A DNA stretch of 64,000 nucleotides from JBBROS01 sp965260935 (GTDB taxonomy: Bacteria > Pseudomonadota > Alphaproteobacteria > Acetobacterales > Acetobacteraceae). Positions 7,898 to 16,258 of this stretch are shown in pieces. The first letter of the stretch is position 1; every line of letters starts with the position of its first letter. The notes under the pieces were generated by a model. That model was given only the letters and a program-made list of their open reading frames with translations, ran no database searches and had not been told where the DNA came from. The position numbers and the translations under genes are program-made. The stretch is from positions 3,100,001 through 3,164,000 of the forward strand of contig OZ253374.1 of the NCBI GenBank assembly GCA_965260935.1. Direction: 5' to 3'.

Positions 7898-9154
7898 ATG
7901 ACCATCTACACCGGCCCGGTCTTTGAGATGGCCAAGAGCCAGTTCGAAACCATCGCCGACTACATCGAAATCCCGGCCGACGAGCGCCCTCGCCTGCTTT
8001 ACCCGAAGCGGGCCATCACGGTCGCCTGCCCGATCCACCGCGACGACGGCCGCCTCGCGGTGTTTCATGGCTACCGGGTGCAGCATCACCTCTCCCTCGG
8101 CCCCACCAAAGGCGGCACCCGGTTCTCGCTCAGCGTCGACATGGGCGAAGTCGCCGCGCTCGCCATGTGGATGAGCTGGAAGTGCGCGCTTGCCGGGCTG
8201 CCCTATGGCGGCGCGAAGGGCGGCATCACGGTCGATCCCGCGAGCCTGTCGCCGCATGAGCTCGAAGCGCTCTCCCGCCGCTACATGCAGGAGATGATCC
8301 CGTTCGTCGGCCCGCAGATCGACGTCATGGCCCCCGACATGGGCACGAATGAGCAGGTGATGGCCTGGTTCATGGACACCTACTCCATGTATCAGGGCAA
8401 GACGGTCACCGAGATCGTCACCGGCAAGCCGGTCGCGACCGGCGGCACCGCCGGACGGCGGGAAGCAACAGGGCGCGGCGTCGTCCATCTCGCCATGCGC
8501 GCCGCCGAGCACGCCGGCATCGCGAAGCTGGGCGCCACGGCAATCATCCAGGGCTTCGGCAACGTCGGCTCGGTCGCCGCGGCCGAACTGGCCGAGCGGG
8601 GCGTCAAGGTGATCGGCGTCAGCGACCACGCCGCCTGCTACTTCGACCCGCGCGGCCTTGATGTGCCGTCCCTGGTCGCGTACGCCGAGGCCAACCGCAG
8701 CCTCGCCGGTTTCAGCAACGAGCTTGCATTCGACCGCACAGCCCTCCTCACCCAACCGTGCGACATCCTGATCCCGGCCGCGATGGAGCGCGTGATCGAC
8801 GCGGACACCGCGCAGAACCTGCGATGCCGCATCCTCGCCGAGGGCGCCAACGGCCCCACCACGCCGGACGCCGACCGCATCCTGGAGCAGCGCCCCGACA
8901 TCATCCTCATCCCGGACATCCTCTGCAACGCAGGCGGCGTCGTCGTCAGCTATTTCGAGTGGGTGCAGGACTTGCAGAATTTCTTCTGGGAGGAACAGGA
9001 GGTCAACGCCAAGCTGCGCCAAGTGCTGGACCGGGCCTTCGACCGCGTCTTCGCCCGCGTCGCCCGCGACAGCGTTTCCGAACGGACCGCCGCCATGGCC
9101 ATCGGCGTCGAACGGGTCCGCGATGCGAAGAAGAAGCGCGGCCTCTTTCCCTGA
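7898..9154 (+). CDS. gdhA: Glutamate dehydrogenase (Glu/Leu/Phe/Val family)
   Basis: 418 residues. It interconverts glutamate and 2-oxoglutarate plus ammonia with NAD(P). The substrate-binding lysine region is intact (GPTKGGTRFS and LPYGGAKGGI, about residues 70-110), followed by the Rossmann motif QGFGNVGSVAA (about 213). I start at ATG 7898 (MTIYTGP); an upstream TTG at 7853 is less likely. Cofactor preference cannot be fixed by eye. The gene ends directly in a hairpin and converges with an Lrp-family regulator, a plausible though unproven regulator of this nitrogen gene. Confidence 0.92.
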   Translation: MTIYTGPVFEMAKSQFETIADYIEIPADERPRLLYPKRAITVACPIHRDDGRLAVFHGYRVQHHLSLGPTKGGTRFSLSVDMGEVAALAMWMSWKCALAGLPYGGAKGGITVDPASLSPHELEALSRRYMQEMIPFVGPQIDVMAPDMGTNEQVMAWFMDTYSMYQGKTVTEIVTGKPVATGGTAGRREATGRGVVHLAMRAAEHAGIAKLGATAIIQGFGNVGSVAAAELAERGVKVIGVSDHAACYFDPRGLDVPSLVAYAEANRSLAGFSNELAFDRTALLTQPCDILIPAAMERVIDADTAQNLRCRILAEGANGPTTPDADRILEQRPDIILIPDILCNAGGVVVSYFEWVQDLQNFFWEEQEVNAKLRQVLDRAFDRVFARVARDSVSERTAAMAIGVERVRDAKKKRGLFP

Positions 9155-9190
9155 CCCTTATCACCCTGACATAGTCAGGGCGATAAGGGT
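9154..9190. terminator. Hairpin at the gdhA stop codon
   Basis: Inverted repeat of ACCCTTATC / GATAAGGGT plus CCCTGAC / GTCAGGG, separated by one mismatch, with a three-base loop. It begins on the last base of the gdhA stop codon. It lies between convergent genes and could stop transcription from either side. No long T tract follows. Confidence 0.65.
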
Positions 9191-9217
9191 TTAGCATTGA
9201 TCTGGGCTGGCAATTGA

Positions 9218-9241
9218 CGCCCTGACTTTCCAGTCAGGGCG
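9218..9241. terminator. Second hairpin between gdhA and lrp
   Basis: A perfect 10-bp stem (CGCCCTGACT / AGTCAGGGCG) with a four-base loop, sharing the CCCTGAC core with the first hairpin 28 bp away. It sits 16 bp past the lrp stop, as expected for a terminator of the leftward rpsD-prfC-lrp transcript. The repeated CCTGAC/GTCAGG core could alternatively be a protein-binding site. Confidence 0.6.
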
Positions 9242-9257
9242 ATTGCAGCCTGACCCG

Positions 9258-9722
9258 TCAGACCGCCGCTTCGTCCAGCGGCAACGCCGTCGTGCTCTTT
9301 ACCCGCTCCATGCTGAACCGGCTGCTGACATTCTTGATCGGCACGGCAGCGATTAGCCGCTTGTAGAACCGGTCGTAAGCCGGGATATCCCGCGTGACCA
9401 CGCGCAGCATGTAGTCGATGTCCCCCGCCATCCGATGCACCTCCACCACCTCCGGCGCCGAGGCCACCGCGTCGGCGAAGCGCGCGAGCCAAGCCGGCGA
9501 ATGGTCCCCCGACTCGATCGACACGAACACCGTCAATCCCAGCCCCAACCGTTCCGGCGAGAGCAGCGCCACCCGGCGTTCGATCACCCCATCCGCCTCC
9601 AGCCGCTGGATGCGCTTCCAGCAGGGCGTCTGCGACAGCCCCACCTGCTCCGCCATATGCGCGATCGACTGCGTGCTGTCGGTCTGCAAGATCGCCAGCA
9701 GCTTCCGGTCGATGCGATCCAA
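9258..9722 (-). CDS. Lrp/AsnC-family transcriptional regulator
   Basis: 154 residues from a TTG start. The N-terminal helix-turn-helix begins with DRIDRKLLAILQTDS and includes VGLSQTPCWKRIQRLE. The C-terminal RAM/ligand-binding domain includes GDIDYMLRVVTRDIPAYDRFY. I chose TTG 9722, 8 bp after a GGGGGA Shine-Dalgarno, because the product then starts exactly where the family does. A further upstream TTG at 9752 would overlap the prfC stop. It is probably the last gene of the rpsD-prfC-lrp transcript. Confidence 0.88.
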   Translation of the reverse strand: MDRIDRKLLAILQTDSTQSIAHMAEQVGLSQTPCWKRIQRLEADGVIERRVALLSPERLGLGLTVFVSIESGDHSPAWLARFADAVASAPEVVEVHRMAGDIDYMLRVVTRDIPAYDRFYKRLIAAVPIKNVSSRFSMERVKSTTALPLDEAAV

Positions 9723-9741
9723 GGTCTGGTCCCCCGCTCGC

Positions 9742-11277
9742 CTAAGCGGCAACCGCCTCGGCCCGCACGTCCTTGATGTCCCGGAACGTCAGGCCTTCGT
9801 TCTGCTCCGCCGCCCGGTTCATCATGAACGCCGAACTGGCCAGGAACACCGGGTCTCCGTCCACGTCGTCGGCCATGCCCGTCCGGTTCTGCGCCACGAA
9901 CCGTTCCAAGGCCGCGCGCTCTCCCGTTACCCAGCGCGCCAGCCCGTAAGGCACGCCCTCGAACCCGATCGCCACGCCGTACTCCGCAGCCAACCTCGAT
10001 TGCAGCACGTCGAGCTGTAGCGTCCCCACCACGCCGACGATCGGCTGGCTCCCGTCCTGCGGGCGGAAGAGCTGCACCACGCCTTCTTCGGCCAGCTCCT
10101 GCAACGCCTGGCGCAGCTTCTTCGCCTTCATCGCGTCGTCCAGCCGCACCCGCCGCAAGATTTCCGGCGCGAAGTACGGCACGCCGACGAAATTCAACGC
10201 CTCGTCCTCCGTCAACGTGTCGCCGATCCGCAAGGTCCCGTGGTTCGGGATGCCAACCACGTCGCCCGCGAACGCCTCCTCGGCGATCTGCCGGTCCCGC
10301 GCGAAGAAGAACTGCGGCGCATGAAGCGGGATCTGCTTGCCGGTCCGCACCTGCCGCAGCCGCATCCCCCGCGTGAGCCGCCCGGAGCACACCCGCGCGA
10401 AGGCGATGCGGTCCCGGTGGTTCGGGTCCATGTTGGCCTGGATCTTGAACACCAGCGCCGTCAGCTTGTCCTCGGTCGCCTCGACGGTCCGCGCGTCCGC
10501 CGGCTGCGCCCGGGGCGCCGGGCCGAACGCCACCAAGCTGTCAAGCAGGTCGCCCACTCCGATCTCCTTCATCGCGCTGCCGAAGAACACCGGCGTCAAG
10601 GTCCCTTCGTCGAAGGCCGCCCGGTCGAACTCCGGCAAGGCCGCGCGCACCAGTTCGAGCTCCTCGTCGAGCTGGATCAGCCGCGGGTCGCTCTGTCCTA
10701 GCGGTTCCGTCAGGTGCAGATCGCGGTTGCGCACGTCGTACGTTCCGGCGAACGTCGCTGCCCGCCCGACCGGCCAGGTGACCGGCGCCGTGTCGAGCGC
10801 CAAGGTGCTCGCCACCTCGTCCACGATCTCGAACGGATCGCGCGCTTCCCGGTCCATCTTGTTGACGAACGTCAGGATCGGGATGTCGCGCAGTCGGCAG
10901 ATCTCGAACAGCTTGCGTGTCCGCGCCTCGATCCCCTTGGCCGCGTCGATCACCATCACCGCGCTATCGACCGCGGTCAGCGTTCGGTAGGTGTCCTCGC
11001 TGAAATCCTCGTGGCCCGGCGTATCCAGCAGGTTGAACACGCAGCCGCCGTACTCGAACGTCATCACCGACGTGACCACGGAAATCCCGCGGTCCCGCTC
11101 GATCCCCATCCAGTCCGAGCGCGTCCGCCGCCGCTCGCCCTTGGCCCGGACGTTGCCTGCGAGCTGGATTGCGCCGCCCGCCCGCAGCAGCCGCTCGGTA
11201 AGGGTCGTCTTGCCCGCGTCCGGGTGCGAGATGATCGCGAACGTCCGCCGCCGGGCTATCTCTTCGGATGGGGTCAT
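9742..11277 (-). CDS. prfC: Peptide chain release factor 3
   Basis: 511 residues. This GTPase recycles RF1/RF2 from the ribosome after termination. The GTP-binding motifs are intact: G1 SHPDAGKTT, G3 DTPGHEDFSEDTYR, G4 NKMDREARDP. The WMGIERDRGISV segment is characteristic of RF3 against EF-G. The beta-barrel and C-terminal domains complete a normal-length protein. A Shine-Dalgarno GGAGG lies 5 bp before ATG. It is downstream of rpsD (65 bp) on the same strand. Confidence 0.95.
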   Translation of the reverse strand: MTPSEEIARRRTFAIISHPDAGKTTLTERLLRAGGAIQLAGNVRAKGERRRTRSDWMGIERDRGISVVTSVMTFEYGGCVFNLLDTPGHEDFSEDTYRTLTAVDSAVMVIDAAKGIEARTRKLFEICRLRDIPILTFVNKMDREARDPFEIVDEVASTLALDTAPVTWPVGRAATFAGTYDVRNRDLHLTEPLGQSDPRLIQLDEELELVRAALPEFDRAAFDEGTLTPVFFGSAMKEIGVGDLLDSLVAFGPAPRAQPADARTVEATEDKLTALVFKIQANMDPNHRDRIAFARVCSGRLTRGMRLRQVRTGKQIPLHAPQFFFARDRQIAEEAFAGDVVGIPNHGTLRIGDTLTEDEALNFVGVPYFAPEILRRVRLDDAMKAKKLRQALQELAEEGVVQLFRPQDGSQPIVGVVGTLQLDVLQSRLAAEYGVAIGFEGVPYGLARWVTGERAALERFVAQNRTGMADDVDGDPVFLASSAFMMNRAAEQNEGLTFRDIKDVRAEAVAA

Positions 11278-11342
11278 GACGCCTCCGCCCTTTCCCGGCG
11301 GGAAAGGGCGTCCATTGCTTTAACGCGAGTAGAACAACTAAT

Positions 11343-11960
11343 TTACCGCGAGTAGAACTCGACGACCAGGTTCGGCTCCATTGTCACCGGATACGGCACG
11401 TCGCCCAGCTTCGGCGCGCGGCCGAAGCGGCCCTTCATTGCCCGGTGGTCGACCTCGACGTAGTCCGGCACGTCCCGCTCGCCGCTCTGCGAGGCGTCCA
11501 GCACCACGCCCAACTGCTTCGACTTCTCGCGCACTTCGATCTCGTCGCCGTCCTTGACCAAGAAGCTCGGGATATTGACCTTCCTGCCGTTGACCGTGAC
11601 GTGGCCGTGGTTGACGAACTGCCGCGCCGCGAATGGCGTAATGGCGAACTTCATGCGGTACACCACCGCATCCAGCCGCCGTTCCAGCAGCTCGATCAGG
11701 TTCTCGCTGGTGTCGCCTTTCCGGCGCACCGCCTCGTCGTAATACTTGCGGAACTGCTTCTCGCCGATGTTGCCGTAGTAGCCTTTCAGCTTCTGCTTGG
11801 CCATCAGCTGGATGCCGAAGTCGGTCGGCTTCTGCTTGCGCCGCTGCCCGTGCTGGCCGGGGCCGTATTCCCGCTTGTTGATCGGGGACTTCGCCCGGCC
11901 CCAAAGATTCACGCCGAGCCGGCGGTTGATCTTGTACTTGCTTTCAGCGCGCTTGGTCAT
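11343..11960 (-). CDS. rpsD: 30S ribosomal protein S4
   Basis: 205 residues, the alphaproteobacterial length. S4 nucleates 30S assembly on 16S rRNA. It opens MTKRAESKYKINRRLGVNLWGR, continues GPGQHGQRRKQKPTDFG, and has an S4 RNA-binding domain (NLIELLERRLDAVVYRM onward). I use ATG 11960 (GGAG upstream) rather than the in-frame ATG three codons earlier, because other alphaproteobacterial S4 proteins begin MTKR. It is a stand-alone rpsD, not in the alpha operon. Confidence 0.96.
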   Translation of the reverse strand: MTKRAESKYKINRRLGVNLWGRAKSPINKREYGPGQHGQRRKQKPTDFGIQLMAKQKLKGYYGNIGEKQFRKYYDEAVRRKGDTSENLIELLERRLDAVVYRMKFAITPFAARQFVNHGHVTVNGRKVNIPSFLVKDGDEIEVREKSKQLGVVLDASQSGERDVPDYVEVDHRAMKGRFGRAPKLGDVPYPVTMEPNLVVEFYSR

Positions 11961-12145
11961 GCGCCGCACTCCATTCTATGTGCCGGCGGCCTTCGGGCCA
12001 GCTTGGCTTGTTGCACCGGTAGGCCGATCCAATACGGATAGGCGGGCGCGGGCCACGGCGGCCCGTCCACGTTCCCGGCAGTGGTTCAGGCTCTACGCGC
12101 CAGTGATTGCCTTGTCAAACCAGCCCCGCCCGTTACCTTACGGCC

Positions 12146-12394
12146 ATGGTCACGCGCGGCGACATCCTCTGGCTCGGCATCGCCTCAGGCACCACTGGCG
12201 GCCTGATCGGCGGCCTCATGCTCGGGGTCGGCATGGACCTCACCGTCAATGGCCAGCCGCTCGGCCTGATCCTTGTCTGCATCGGCGGCCCGGCATCCGC
12301 CATTATCGGCTGGCTGATGGCCCGGCGCCTGGCGGGTCAGCTCGAACGACCAGCAGTAGGCCCAAGCCAGCATAGCGCCGATCCGCGCGCTTGA
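12146..12394 (+). CDS. Small two-span membrane protein, unknown
   Basis: 82 residues, not recognised. Two Gly-rich hydrophobic segments (about residues 8-30 and 38-57) are joined by VNGQPLG, followed by a short basic tail. The frame extends upstream to 12107 but MVTRGDILW is the natural start. It is divergent from rpsD; the 185 bp between them should contain the rpsD promoter. No partner gene is visible. Confidence 0.5.
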   Translation: MVTRGDILWLGIASGTTGGLIGGLMLGVGMDLTVNGQPLGLILVCIGGPASAIIGWLMARRLAGQLERPAVGPSQHSADPRA

Positions 12395-12490
12395 TTGAGC
12401 CAGGGAAAACGGCTTACGCATCACCTGCATACCCGGCCCGGGCTGATCGTCGAGCGCGCCCTCTGTCCATCCGGTGATCAGCTACGTCAG

Positions 12491-12649
12491 TCAGCAGCCC
12501 GGGACGCCGCTGGGACGTAGCGCCGCCGCGCCATTCTCCGCCTCGACGACCGCGTAGCCAAGCTCGCGCAAGTGCCTGGCGGCCACGGAACGCAGGCCTT
12601 GCTCGTCATCGACCGGCAGCACCAATTCGCCGTTTCCGGCCCGGCCCTG
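12491..12649 (-). pseudogene. Decayed receiver-domain remnant following the LOV kinase
   Basis: Reading through the kinase TAG in the same frame gives about 52 more codons. They translate to the start of a response-regulator receiver domain: ELVLPVDDEQGLRSVAA, then RHLRELGYAVVEAENGAAAL, then a TGA. The acidic pocket pair (DD) and helix 1 are recognisable. The stretch ends before the phosphoacceptor aspartate, so no functional receiver can be made. It shows that the kinase descends from a hybrid LOV kinase-receiver protein. Confidence 0.72.
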
Positions 12650-13963
12650 CTAAGCGATCTCCGAAGCCGTATCGGCTTGAGCGGCCGTTGCATGGCGTTG
12701 CGGCAGGAACAGGCGGACGGCCGTGCCCATGCCCGGCGTGCTTTCCAGCCGCGCGAACCCGCCCGATTGCCGCATGAAGCCGTAGAGTTGCGACAGCCCC
12801 AGCCCCGTCCCCTGTCCGAACGGCTTGGTGGTGAAGAACGGTTCGAACGCGCGCGCCATGGTCGCCGCGTCCATTCCCGCCCCGGTGTCCCGGCAGGCGA
12901 TCTCCACGTAGTTTCCCGGGGCCGGCGCTTCGCCGCCAAGCTCGTCGCCGTCCCGGACCACGATCTCGGCGACCGAGATCAGCAGTTTCCCTCCCTGCGG
13001 CATCGCGTCCCGCGCGTTGATCGCCACGTTCAGGATCGCGCTCTCCAACTGGTTGCGGTCGCATTGCACGGTCCAATTGCCGTTCCCCATGCGCAGCTCC
13101 ACCTCGATGCCGGGCCCGACCGTGCTCTGGATCAGGGTTCCCATGTCCGGCAGCAGCGTATCCAGCACGGTCGGCTGCACCTGCAGCGGCTGCCGCCGGG
13201 CAAAGGCCAGCAAGCGGCTGGTCAGCGACGCGGCGCGCTCGACCATTTTTTGGGCGCTGTCCAGGAATGAGCCGGCCTCGTGCACCCTTCCCTGCTCCAG
13301 CCGACGCCGCAGCAGCTCCAGGTTTCCGCCGATCACCTGCAGCATGTTGTTGAAGTCGTGCGCGATGCCGCCCGTCAGCTGGCCGACTGCCTCCATCTTC
13401 TGCGATTGCCGGAACGCTTCCTCCGCCCGCTCGCGCTCGGCAGCCTCTTCGGTCAGCCGCTTGTTCGCGTCAAGCAGCTCGCGGTTGTAGGATTCGAGCC
13501 GTTCGCGATCAAAGGTGACGTCGACCAGGCTGGCGAAGAAATACGCGGCCGAGCCGTCGGCGTCGGTGACGGGCACGACTAGGAGCCGGTTCCAGAACCC
13601 GGACCCGTTCTTTCGGTAGTTGTAGATGTCGATTTCGATCGAGTGCGCGTCGTCCACGGCTGACCGGATCGTGGCAACCGTCAGGGGATCGGTGTTCGGC
13701 CCTTGCAGGAAGCGGCAATTGCGTCCGAGAGCCTCGTCCTCGGAATAGCCGGTCAAACGGCAGAACGCGTCGTTGACGTAGACGAGCGGGTTGTCCGCCT
13801 GCCTCGGGTCGGAGATCGCCATCGGCATCCGCGTTTCGCGCACCGCGGCGGCGAACGGGTCCGAACCGTCGTTGAGGCCTCTCAGCTTGGCGTTGATCCG
13901 CCTTGTATGCTGCGCGTCCTTGGCGTTCGGCTCGCGCCAAGGCGGATCGCTGTCCTTAGGCAC
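12650..13963 (-). CDS. LOV-domain sensor histidine kinase (blue-light type)
   Basis: 437 residues, soluble. An N-terminal LOV/PAS domain (about 35-150) carries the flavin-adduct motif GRNCRFLQG with the reactive Cys at residue 83, then NYRKNGSGFWN. A short coiled coil follows (about 155-190), then the HisKA H-box GGIAHDFNNML (His about 202) and HATPase boxes NVAINARDAM, DTGAGMD and GTGLGLS. The LOV cysteine predicts reversible photo-adduct formation with FMN and light-controlled autophosphorylation. The gene stops at TAG, directly followed in frame by a broken receiver domain. No response regulator gene is adjacent. Confidence 0.93.
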   Translation of the reverse strand: MPKDSDPPWREPNAKDAQHTRRINAKLRGLNDGSDPFAAAVRETRMPMAISDPRQADNPLVYVNDAFCRLTGYSEDEALGRNCRFLQGPNTDPLTVATIRSAVDDAHSIEIDIYNYRKNGSGFWNRLLVVPVTDADGSAAYFFASLVDVTFDRERLESYNRELLDANKRLTEEAAERERAEEAFRQSQKMEAVGQLTGGIAHDFNNMLQVIGGNLELLRRRLEQGRVHEAGSFLDSAQKMVERAASLTSRLLAFARRQPLQVQPTVLDTLLPDMGTLIQSTVGPGIEVELRMGNGNWTVQCDRNQLESAILNVAINARDAMPQGGKLLISVAEIVVRDGDELGGEAPAPGNYVEIACRDTGAGMDAATMARAFEPFFTTKPFGQGTGLGLSQLYGFMRQSGGFARLESTPGMGTAVRLFLPQRHATAAQADTASEIA

Positions 13964-14414
13964 GGCACGATGCTCCCTGTTCGAGAACAGCCGGCCCAGG
14001 CTGGGCCGTCAGCCGGATCAAGAGAAAAATTGGAGCATGGAGCCTTATATAGTGTCAGTTTATACAGTAAAAATGCTCGTTTCCATACAAATTCCGATGC
14101 ACAAAAATGGCACGGACCCTGCTCCTGCTTCTTGCTTGACCGGAACAGTCCTGCCCGGCCCTGTTCCCACGGCCTGGCCGAGACCGCGCGGGCGACCGCG
14201 GGCTGCAACCGTGGGTGCAGGCGTCAGCGGACCGGCCTCGCTCCCCGGGCCGTGGCGGGCGGCGACACGAGGCCCGTTGCCGCGGACGGCTTTCGCGATT
14301 TCGTTCAGGGTCTTGTGCGCCGAATGCCTGGCCGCCCTGCCGCCATATGGCCGTTCGAGCCGCTTGGGTGCATAGCTCGCGCACCGCCCGATCCGTTCGT
14401 GAAAGGCCAACGCT
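13964..14414. other. 451-bp gap between the LOV kinase and the next operon
   Basis: No convincing gene. Positions about 14030-14110 are notably AT-rich (GCCTTATATAGTG, TTTATACAGTAAAAATGC) in an otherwise GC-rich region, and probably hold the leftward promoter of the LOV kinase. The rest is GC-rich and open in several frames without recognisable protein similarity. Confidence 0.4.
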
Positions 14415-15386
14415 TTGCGCATCTGCATCTTCGGCGCCGGCGCGATCGGCGGCTTCATCGCCGCCTTTATGGCCCGCGCGGGCCTCCGTGTCTCGGTGGT
14501 CGCCCGCGGCGCCCAGCTTCAAGCCATCCGTGCGGACGGCCTGCGCGTCGAGACCAACGACGAACGCTTTGCCGTGTCCGTCCGGGCCAGCGACGACCCT
14601 GCCGCCCTCGGCGAGCAAGACGCCGTGATCGTCGCCGTCAAGGCTCCCGGCCTACCCGCGGCGGTGCGAGCGATGACGCCGCTCCTCGGCGAGCGCACCC
14701 CGGTCGCATTCCTCACCAACGGCATCCCCTGGTGGTACTTCCACGGCCACGGCGGCGGCCTTGACGGACGCCGCATTCCCCTGCTCGACCCGGACGACGT
14801 CATCTGGCGCGCAACCGGCGCGCGTGCCGTGGGCGGCATCGCCTGGCCGGCAAGCTCGGTAGCGGCGCCGGGCGTCATCAAGGTCGGCAACCCGAAAGGC
14901 CGGGCAACCGTGCTCGGCGCCCCCGACGGCATTGCCACGCCCGCCATCGAGTCGCTCGCCGCGGCGTTCGGGGCCGCCGGCCTGCCAGTCGTCGTCGATG
15001 CCCGCATCCGGGACCGGGTGTGGGAGAAGCTCGCCTTCAACCTGAGCGCCGGCCCGATGACCCTGCTGACCGAGACCGCGGTCCGCGCGACCCATGAGGA
15101 ATCCGCCCTGGTCGAGGCGTCCCGACGCCTGCTCGCGGAAACGGCGGCCCTGGCCGCCGCCTTCGGCTGCGACGCCGCCGTGGACGCGGAGGCGATCATT
15201 CGGATGAATGCCGCCCTTGGCCACCGGCCCAGCATCTTGCAGGATCTGCAGGCCCGACGCCCGATGGAGCTGGACGCGCTCTACGCCGTCCCCTTGCAAA
15301 TGGCCGGGTTGGCCGGCGTGGAGATGCCGATTCTTGAACTCCTCGCCGCCCTGATCCGCGTCAAGGCCAAGGCGCTCGGCCTGTGA
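14415..15386 (+). CDS. Ketopantoate reductase family (ApbA/PanE-like) oxidoreductase
   Basis: 323 residues. The N-terminal Rossmann motif is FGAGAIGGFIAA, followed by the ApbA C-terminal domain with the conserved lysine context RDRVWEKLAFNLSAGPMTLLT. True ketopantoate reduction is possible, but its place in front of an amidohydrolase and a Liv-type importer suggests a catabolic 2-oxoacid reductase. The start is a TTG at 14415, 7 bp after AAAGG, because it gives the MRICIFGAG family start. A second paralogue lies at 49402-50319. Confidence 0.87.
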   Translation: MRICIFGAGAIGGFIAAFMARAGLRVSVVARGAQLQAIRADGLRVETNDERFAVSVRASDDPAALGEQDAVIVAVKAPGLPAAVRAMTPLLGERTPVAFLTNGIPWWYFHGHGGGLDGRRIPLLDPDDVIWRATGARAVGGIAWPASSVAAPGVIKVGNPKGRATVLGAPDGIATPAIESLAAAFGAAGLPVVVDARIRDRVWEKLAFNLSAGPMTLLTETAVRATHEESALVEASRRLLAETAALAAAFGCDAAVDAEAIIRMNAALGHRPSILQDLQARRPMELDALYAVPLQMAGLAGVEMPILELLAALIRVKAKALGL

Positions 15387-15471
15387 CGGCGTTCCGGCAT
15401 CGGCGGCAAATGCGGTATGCTGCTTGCACAGTCTGCCACGAAATTCTTCGCACCAGCCGGGAGCCTAGTTC

Positions 15472-16236
15472 ATGACCCCCATCATCGGCATCCCCGCCTG
15501 CTCGCAACAGGTTGACGGGCAATACCAGTTCGCCGTCCAGGCCCGCTTCACCAACGCCCTCCTCGGCGTCCTCGGCGCGATCTCCGTCCTGCTTCCGCCC
15601 CAGGGCGAGCCGATGCTCTCGGTCCTGGGCCGCCTCGACGGCCTCCTGCTTCCCGGCAGCCCGAGCAACGTCCATCCCGACCGCTACGGCACGGCCGCCT
15701 CGCTCACGCCGGACCGCCACGACCCGGCGCGCGACGCCACGACCTTGCCTCTCGCCCGCGCCGCCATCGCCCAAGGCTTGCCGCTCCTGGCCATCTGCCG
15801 CGGCTGCCAGGAACTCAACGTCGCCCTTGGCGGCACCCTGCACCAGCAAGTCCACGCCGTCTCCGGGCGGGCCGACCACCGCGCCGGGCAGGGCACGCCT
15901 GAATACAAGTTCCGCCTCCAGCATTTGATCCGCCCCACCGGCCAACTCGCCGCCATCGCCGGCCCCGACGCCTTCATGGTGAACTCCCTGCACGAGCAAG
16001 CCATCGACCGCCCCGCCGACGGGCTTGCCATCGAAGCCCTGGCCGAGGACGGCACCATTGAGGCGGTCCGCGTTGTCGGCGCGAGGGCGTTCGCCATCGG
16101 CGTCCAGTTCCATCCCGAATGGCACTGGGCCACCGACCGGCCAAGCCGGGCCATCTTCGAGGCATTCGGGCGCGCCTGCCGGGCCTACCGCGCCGAGCGC
16201 GGTGGGGATGTGCTTTCGCAGTCCGAAGCCGCGTAA
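15472..16236 (+). CDS. Peptidase C26 / gamma-glutamyl-GABA hydrolase family
   Basis: 254 residues, class I glutamine-amidotransferase fold. The nucleophile elbow is LLAICRGCQELNVALGGTL (Cys about 101) and the catalytic His-Glu pair is VQFHPEW. It opens TPIIGIPAC, like PuuD. The family hydrolyses gamma-glutamyl amides such as gamma-glutamyl-GABA. It lies between the reductase and the ABC importer, so I infer an imported gamma-glutamyl or related amide as substrate. Confidence 0.9.
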   Translation: MTPIIGIPACSQQVDGQYQFAVQARFTNALLGVLGAISVLLPPQGEPMLSVLGRLDGLLLPGSPSNVHPDRYGTAASLTPDRHDPARDATTLPLARAAIAQGLPLLAICRGCQELNVALGGTLHQQVHAVSGRADHRAGQGTPEYKFRLQHLIRPTGQLAAIAGPDAFMVNSLHEQAIDRPADGLAIEALAEDGTIEAVRVVGARAFAIGVQFHPEWHWATDRPSRAIFEAFGRACRAYRAERGGDVLSQSEAA

Positions 16237-16258
16237 CCGAACCCAACGGAGCGCTCCC

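Noticed and set aside
9154..9241. Repeated CCCTGAC units considered as a CRISPR-like or REP array
   Set aside because: Only two hairpins with different arms and no regular spacers; better explained as terminators of convergent genes.
14060..14458. A 132-codon minus-strand frame in the gap after the LOV kinase
   Set aside because: No recognisable similarity and no RBS. It would run into the next operon's first gene on the other strand.
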